From Lacticaseibacillus rhamnosus (GTDB lineage Bacteria > Bacillota > Bacilli > Lactobacillales > Lactobacillaceae): 64,000 nt of DNA. The position numbers and the translations under genes were made by a program. The DNA lies in the NCBI RefSeq assembly GCF_900636965.1, contig NZ_LR134331.1, positions 992,001 to 1,056,000 of the forward strand. The letters run 5' to 3'. The notes below the pieces were generated by a model. That model did not search any database. It was not told the DNA's origin and saw only the letters and a list, made by a program, of their open reading frames with translations. Shown piece by piece: positions 60,504 through 64,000 of the stretch; within the stretch, counting starts at the first letter, position 1; each line of letters begins with the position of its first letter.

Positions 60504-61920
60504 AACGATGCCCGAAGATATTAAGCAAGAAGCAAAGAAAGTGGTCAACGTTGATTTTACAGGTCAAGAGCAATGGCGAAATGACCTTAAACTTGATGGC
60601 AATGGTGGGATTAGAAAAGATTCAGTGGTTAATATTCAACTGCTACTTGAAAATGATCCAACCTTCGCCAATGTCGTTGCTTGGGACGACTTTTCAGAGA
60701 TGCTCATCAAGACAAAAGGCGTTAAAGGATTGCCGATTCGTAAAGGTTTCTGGACTGATGAAGATGACGCTGTCGTCCGCTCATATATGGAGCGTAAGCA
60801 CAATCTCTTGTTTAGCAAGCAGAATGAGCAAGATGCCATGGTTGTTGTTGGCAAGGAACATTCAATTAATCCGGTTAAAGACTGGATCGAAGCTGAGCAA
60901 TGGGACGGTACCCCTAGAGCAGAACGTTACTTCATCGACTATCTAGGTGCCGAGGATAGTGAATATACCCGTGCTGTTACTCGTAAATGGTTAGCTGGGG
61001 CTGTAAAACGTGTCTATCAGCCGGGTTGCAAGTTTGAACTCGTTCCAATTCTTGAAGGTAAACAAGGACTTGGTAAGAGCACGGCTGCTCGTAACTTGTT
61101 CCCGAAAAAGTTCAGCGATTCATTAAAATCAATGGGCAAAACGGACGAAGATTATAAGAAGCTGCAAGGTAACTGGATCATGGAACTCGGTGAACTTTCT
61201 GCAATGAAAAAAACTGAGATTGAGTCGGCTAAGAGTTTCATTAGCGCCCAGTCTGATTCATACCGAGGGAGTTATAGCCATTATGTTTATCCACATTTAC
61301 GCAAGTGTGTGTTCATTGGCAGCACTAATCAACAGGACTACTTGAAAGACGCTACTGGTGAACGCCGTTTCTTCCCTATCAGATGCGGCGTTACAAAGCC
61401 CACAAAGACCGTATGGCGCAATGAAGAAAGCGTGCCTAAGATTAACCACGATATACATCAGATACTGGCAGAGGTCAAAACATGGGTGGATGCAGGTGAG
61501 AGTGTCTTTGCTGATGATAAGCTGATGCAACTGGCTAAACCATATCAACAAGAAGCAGAGACCGTTGACCCTATGAAAGAGGCCATTGAAGACTTTCTCA
61601 ACATGAAAGTGCCATCGAATTGGGAAAATCTGTCATTGAGCCTAAAGGCCAGCTTCTTTCACACTCATATTGACCATAACGGTGATGTGGCCACTTGGTT
61701 ACAACAGCACTTGGATGCTGGAGAATTACAACCACTGCAACAAACCACCACTAGAGAGATCATGGAAGTGGTGTTCGACAAGTCAGTCGATCGTTACCTG
61801 ATGGGGCGCACAAACTCTGATGCAAAACGTATTAAGCTCATTATGGACAACATGGAAGGCTGGCAAGCACAAAGGCTGCGCGTCAACGGAAACAGACCAC
61901 ATGGTTATGTACGGACATAG
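60496..61920 (+). CDS. VapE-type replication helicase (SF3-like)
   Basis: A 474-residue protein of the virulence-associated E family. Walker A EGKQGLGKST lies at residues 187-196, Walker B in NWIMELGELSAM, sensor region FIGSTNQQDYLKDATGERRFFPI. VapE proteins with a Prim-Pol partner act as the replicase of phage satellites and some phages. TTG 60496 has GGAGG 7 bases upstream; ATG 60508 is the alternative. The iteron region starts directly after its stop codon. Confidence 0.87.
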   Translation: MVKTMPEDIKQEAKKVVNVDFTGQEQWRNDLKLDGNGGIRKDSVVNIQLLLENDPTFANVVAWDDFSEMLIKTKGVKGLPIRKGFWTDEDDAVVRSYMERKHNLLFSKQNEQDAMVVVGKEHSINPVKDWIEAEQWDGTPRAERYFIDYLGAEDSEYTRAVTRKWLAGAVKRVYQPGCKFELVPILEGKQGLGKSTAARNLFPKKFSDSLKSMGKTDEDYKKLQGNWIMELGELSAMKKTEIESAKSFISAQSDSYRGSYSHYVYPHLRKCVFIGSTNQQDYLKDATGERRFFPIRCGVTKPTKTVWRNEESVPKINHDIHQILAEVKTWVDAGESVFADDKLMQLAKPYQQEAETVDPMKEAIEDFLNMKVPSNWENLSLSLKASFFHTHIDHNGDVATWLQQHLDAGELQPLQQTTTREIMEVVFDKSVDRYLMGRTNSDAKRIKLIMDNMEGWQAQRLRVNGNRPHGYVRT

Positions 61921-61934
61921 TTTTCTCGTTTCTA

Positions 61935-62140
61935 ACGTGGTCCACGTGGTCCACGTGGTCAATCCCACGCACAGCAATGGATTGCGAGTTTTGTATACGT
62001 GGGCTAAACGTGGTCCATGCGTGGTCCACCGTTTACAGCTAAGAAACTGGACCGGGTGTGGACCGGGTATGGACCACGTGCGTTGCAATTCAAAACGCCG
62101 GCATATCAGCGTTTGCCCGGGTGGACCACGTGGACCACGT
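61935..62140. repeat. Iteron/inverted-repeat cluster, candidate replication origin
   Basis: ACGTGGTCCACGTGGTCCAC at 61935-61954 and its exact reverse complement at 62121-62140 form a 20-bp perfect inverted repeat 166 bases apart. Between them lie further GGTCC/GGACC-centred copies at 62010-62017, 62021-62029, 62048-62053, 62058-62064 and 62070-62077, about ten in all. The left copies read GTGGTCCAC and the right ones GTGGACCAC. The location beside the replicase gene is that of satellite origins. Confidence 0.7.
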
Positions 62141-62183
62141 CAAAGACAAGCAAGTTTAAAACTACCCACAAGGAGAAATTGAA

Positions 62184-62525
62184 ATGACAAAAACAGCATA
62201 TCGCAAAGCAGCACTTGTAGACGTTAAACACGATCGAGACAAATGGGCTGAACTTGGGGCGCTTGTAAAAGAACGCTACTTAGTTCGTAGCATGACACCA
62301 AAAGATTGGTTCATCATTGTTAAGCAACGTGAAGGCTATGAAATTGAAGTATATCCAACGTTTGAAATGTCAGATGGTTTTCAATTCTCACACGTTAATC
62401 TATTGACACGATCTTCATATGGAAGCATTAGCCACATTGCATACCATGAACTTTGCTCCTCAGCAAGTGACACTATTAGTTCAATTGACCGCATGATTGA
62501 TCTCGTCAAGGATAAGAGATATTAA
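62184..62525 (+). CDS. Mobile-element protein, unknown function
   Basis: A 113-residue protein with a plausible beta-rich core (PKDWFIIVKQREGYEIEVYPTFEMSDGFQFSHVNLL) and a C-terminal helix. AGGAGA precedes ATG 62184. It lies between the replication block and the packaging block. No family recognised. Confidence 0.65.
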   Translation: MTKTAYRKAALVDVKHDRDKWAELGALVKERYLVRSMTPKDWFIIVKQREGYEIEVYPTFEMSDGFQFSHVNLLTRSSYGSISHIAYHELCSSASDTISSIDRMIDLVKDKRY

Positions 62526-62556
62526 GAACCCCCAAGGCCGAGATGAAAGCGAAGTG

Positions 62557-62982
62557 ATGCAAATGAGTGTGCCTTTGCACATTTGCATGCACCCCGGGTG
62601 CCGTCGCATGATCCCGTTCAATCAACGCTTTTGCGAGGAGCATAAGCAAGACAAGAGCAAACAAGCGACGAATCAGGAACGCATGCAATACGAAGAGAAG
62701 GAATTACGTTTCTACAAGTCAACAACATGGACAAAGCTTTCAAAGTCATTCAGGTTGCGCAATCCAACTTGTGCTAGCTGTTTGAAACGTGGGATTATTC
62801 GTCAAGCTGTGCTTGTTGATCATATTGAGCCAATCAAAACAGCTTATGGTTGGCAACACAGGCTTGATGAGAGCAATTTACAAAGCTTGTGCCAGACTTG
62901 TCATAACGCTAAGACCGCACGGGAGGTAGCACAACGCCGGATGAGATCCCCCGACAGATCGACCCCCGCCCTCAAATTTTAG
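62557..62982 (+). CDS. HNH endonuclease of the packaging module
   Basis: A 141-residue nuclease. An N-terminal zinc finger-like CMHPGCRRMIPFNQRFCEEH is followed by CASC...VDHIEPIKTAYGWQHRLDESNLQSLCQTCHNAKTARE, with the HNH catalytic residues and two CxxC pairs. HNH proteins next to terminase genes assist cohesive-end cleavage in HK97-type phages and satellites. The start is uncertain: ATG 62557 or ATG 62563; ribosome site is weak. Confidence 0.87.
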   Translation: MQMSVPLHICMHPGCRRMIPFNQRFCEEHKQDKSKQATNQERMQYEEKELRFYKSTTWTKLSKSFRLRNPTCASCLKRGIIRQAVLVDHIEPIKTAYGWQHRLDESNLQSLCQTCHNAKTAREVAQRRMRSPDRSTPALKF

Positions 62983-63037
62983 AGCAAAAGAACGGTCGGC
63001 CTCTTTTCTTTTCGATGAATACCGAAAATCATAGAAC

Positions 63038-63076
63038 ATAGGTATAATCAATGTGTTATAATTATAATAGGTATAA
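63038..63076 (+). promoter_or_regulatory. Promoter region of terS with direct repeats
   Basis: TATAAT at 63043-63048 and further TATAAT-like boxes near 63056-63068. ATAGGTATAA occurs at 63038-63047 and again at 63067-63076, 29 bases apart, suggesting an activator- or repressor-binding site for late expression. Confidence 0.45.
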
Positions 63077-63106
63077 ACGAATACAAATTCAGAAAGGACG
63101 TTACAC

Positions 63107-63577
63107 ATGGGAGCACCCCTAAAATCAGTGACTAACCTAAGTGCACATTTATCCAAAAAACAGTTAGCTGATCGTGTTGCCTCTGAAAAAGCACTGTTCA
63201 CTTACAAAGAATTGCAAGTACAGCCCCCTACATGGCTTGATGACTATGCTGTGACCGAGTGGCACCGTATTGTACCATTGCTCAAAAAAGACATTCCAGT
63301 GAGTGAACTAGATGCCGCCCTGATTGCCAGTCATTGCCAAGCCTATTCTGACATTCAGAAAGCTGCCGAGCTAATTCAAAAACAAGGCATGATGGTTGAA
63401 ACCACCGATAGTGTGAAAGCTAACCCAGCAGTTAAAATGAAGCTCGATGCCACAAATCAAATGATGCGCATTGACGAAGTATTGGGATTGTCAGTGTATA
63501 GCCGGGCGAAACTTGCCTTGAAGAGTGAGACTAAGAAGAAGCCTGACGATCCGTTCGCGGAGCTGGTGTCATCGTGA
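63107..63577 (+). CDS. terS: Terminase small subunit, P27 family
   Basis: A 156-residue DNA-recognition subunit. The P27-type helical pattern is seen in PPTWLDDYAVTEWHRIVPLLKK, SELDAALIASHCQAYSDIQKAAELI and VKANPAVKMKLDATNQMMRIDEVLGLS. AGAAAGGACG precedes ATG 63107. It overlaps terL by 4 bases (GTGA). Confidence 0.92.
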   Translation: MGAPLKSVTNLSAHLSKKQLADRVASEKALFTYKELQVQPPTWLDDYAVTEWHRIVPLLKKDIPVSELDAALIASHCQAYSDIQKAAELIQKQGMMVETTDSVKANPAVKMKLDATNQMMRIDEVLGLSVYSRAKLALKSETKKKPDDPFAELVSS

Positions 63578-64000
63578 ACTATGCGACTGAATATACCGAC
63601 AAGGTGCTAAGTGGTGAGATTGTTGCCGGCAAAAAGATTAAGCAAGCAGCAAGACGTTATCGCAGAGACTTGAAAGCCAGCAAGCGCAAAAAGAATCCAT
63701 GGCCGTATTACTTTGATGAGGACTTTGCCAACAAAGCCGTTGAGTTTATCGAACTGATGCCGGCACGTGATGGATCACCACTCAAGCTAGAACTTTTCCA
63801 AAAATATTTGATCTCAGAGCTTTTCGGGTGGAGAGACAAAGAAACCGGCAATCGTCGTTATGATCGAGCCTACATCAGCATGGCGCGCAAGAATGGTAAG
63901 AGCTTCCTGACGGCTGATCTAGGTGCACTTTATCTCCTCATGGAGAACAAACCAGCCATGAACCGCGAAATCGTCTACACAGCCAATAGCAACGCTCAAG
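63574..64000 (+). CDS. terL: Terminase large subunit, 3' end outside window
   Basis: 142 codons are visible from GTG 63574. After an N-terminal region (NPWPYYFDEDFANKAVEFIELM, KLELFQKYLISELFGW) the Walker A-like ARKNGKS lies at residues 104-110 within RAYISMARKNGKSFLTADLGALYLL, followed by VYTANSNAQ. This is the Terminase_1/YmfN-type packaging ATPase. It starts inside the terS stop codon. The nuclease half is beyond the window. Confidence 0.93.
   Translation, partial: MNYATEYTDKVLSGEIVAGKKIKQAARRYRRDLKASKRKKNPWPYYFDEDFANKAVEFIELMPARDGSPLKLELFQKYLISELFGWRDKETGNRRYDRAYISMARKNGKSFLTADLGALYLLMENKPAMNREIVYTANSNAQ

Noticed and set aside
61783-62182. Two long overlapping frames on opposite strands across the iteron region
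   Set aside because: They arise from the repeated GTGGTCCAC sequence (Trp-Thr repeats), have no ribosome site, and overlap the end of the VapE gene.

Overview
The window reads as a chromosomal segment of a low-to-mid GC Firmicute of the Lacticaseibacillus casei/paracasei/rhamnosus type. This is an inference from gene families, the frequent TTG and GTG starts with strong GGAGG ribosome sites, the maltose phosphorylase/beta-phosphoglucomutase pair, an intact comG operon and the cdaA-cdaR-glmM-glmS order. No 16S or other formal marker lies in the window. No tRNA, rRNA, CRISPR array or insertion sequence was seen.

Layout. 1-8.5 kb: end of a GH65 maltose phosphorylase and pgmB; a tandemly duplicated membrane-protein/XRE module whose first regulator copy is truncated; an RNase J-like metallo-hydrolase; a sugar (Ugp/Msm-like) ABC importer on the minus strand. 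8.8-21 kb: GNAT, LURP-one-like and Cof proteins, ung, pta-tsaE, a NatAB-like exporter, DnaQ-like exonuclease and exoA, a large branched palindromic element, then murB and a CPA1 Na+/H+ antiporter. 21-25.4 kb: polyamine operon (XRE-cupin regulator, potABCD). 25.6-33 kb: a lipoprotein and small membrane proteins, a P2-type cation ATPase with Na+/K+-ATPase-like M4/M6 signatures, and a TetR-ABC exporter operon with a visible operator. 33-41.9 kb: cdaA-cdaR-glmM, glmS, pepF, a VanZ protein, yebC. 42.3-47.3 kb: comGA-GG followed by a YtxK-like methyltransferase, separated by two tandem 122-bp palindromic units whose arms differ by compensatory changes. 47.5-55.6 kb: membrane protein, amino acid permease, an acyltransferase/GT8/GT8/acyltransferase operon, GH36 alpha-galactosidase, and a 43-residue membrane peptide on the minus strand.

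56.1-64.0 kb (open at the right edge) is a mobile element: integrase and repressor leftwards; excisionase-like protein, five small ORFs, primase-polymerase, VapE-type helicase, an inverted-repeat/iteron region, HNH nuclease, TerS and the start of TerL rightwards. The compact replication block followed directly by HNH-TerS-TerL, with no recombination or single-strand-binding genes, resembles a phage satellite, in particular the capsid-forming PICI type, rather than a full prophage. The window ends before portal, capsid or tail genes that would decide this.

The most notable signals are the covarying twin palindromes upstream of the methyltransferase gene, the satellite with its 20-bp perfect inverted repeats after the helicase gene, the branched palindrome upstream of murB, the decayed regulator duplication, and the acyltransferase/GT8 operon.
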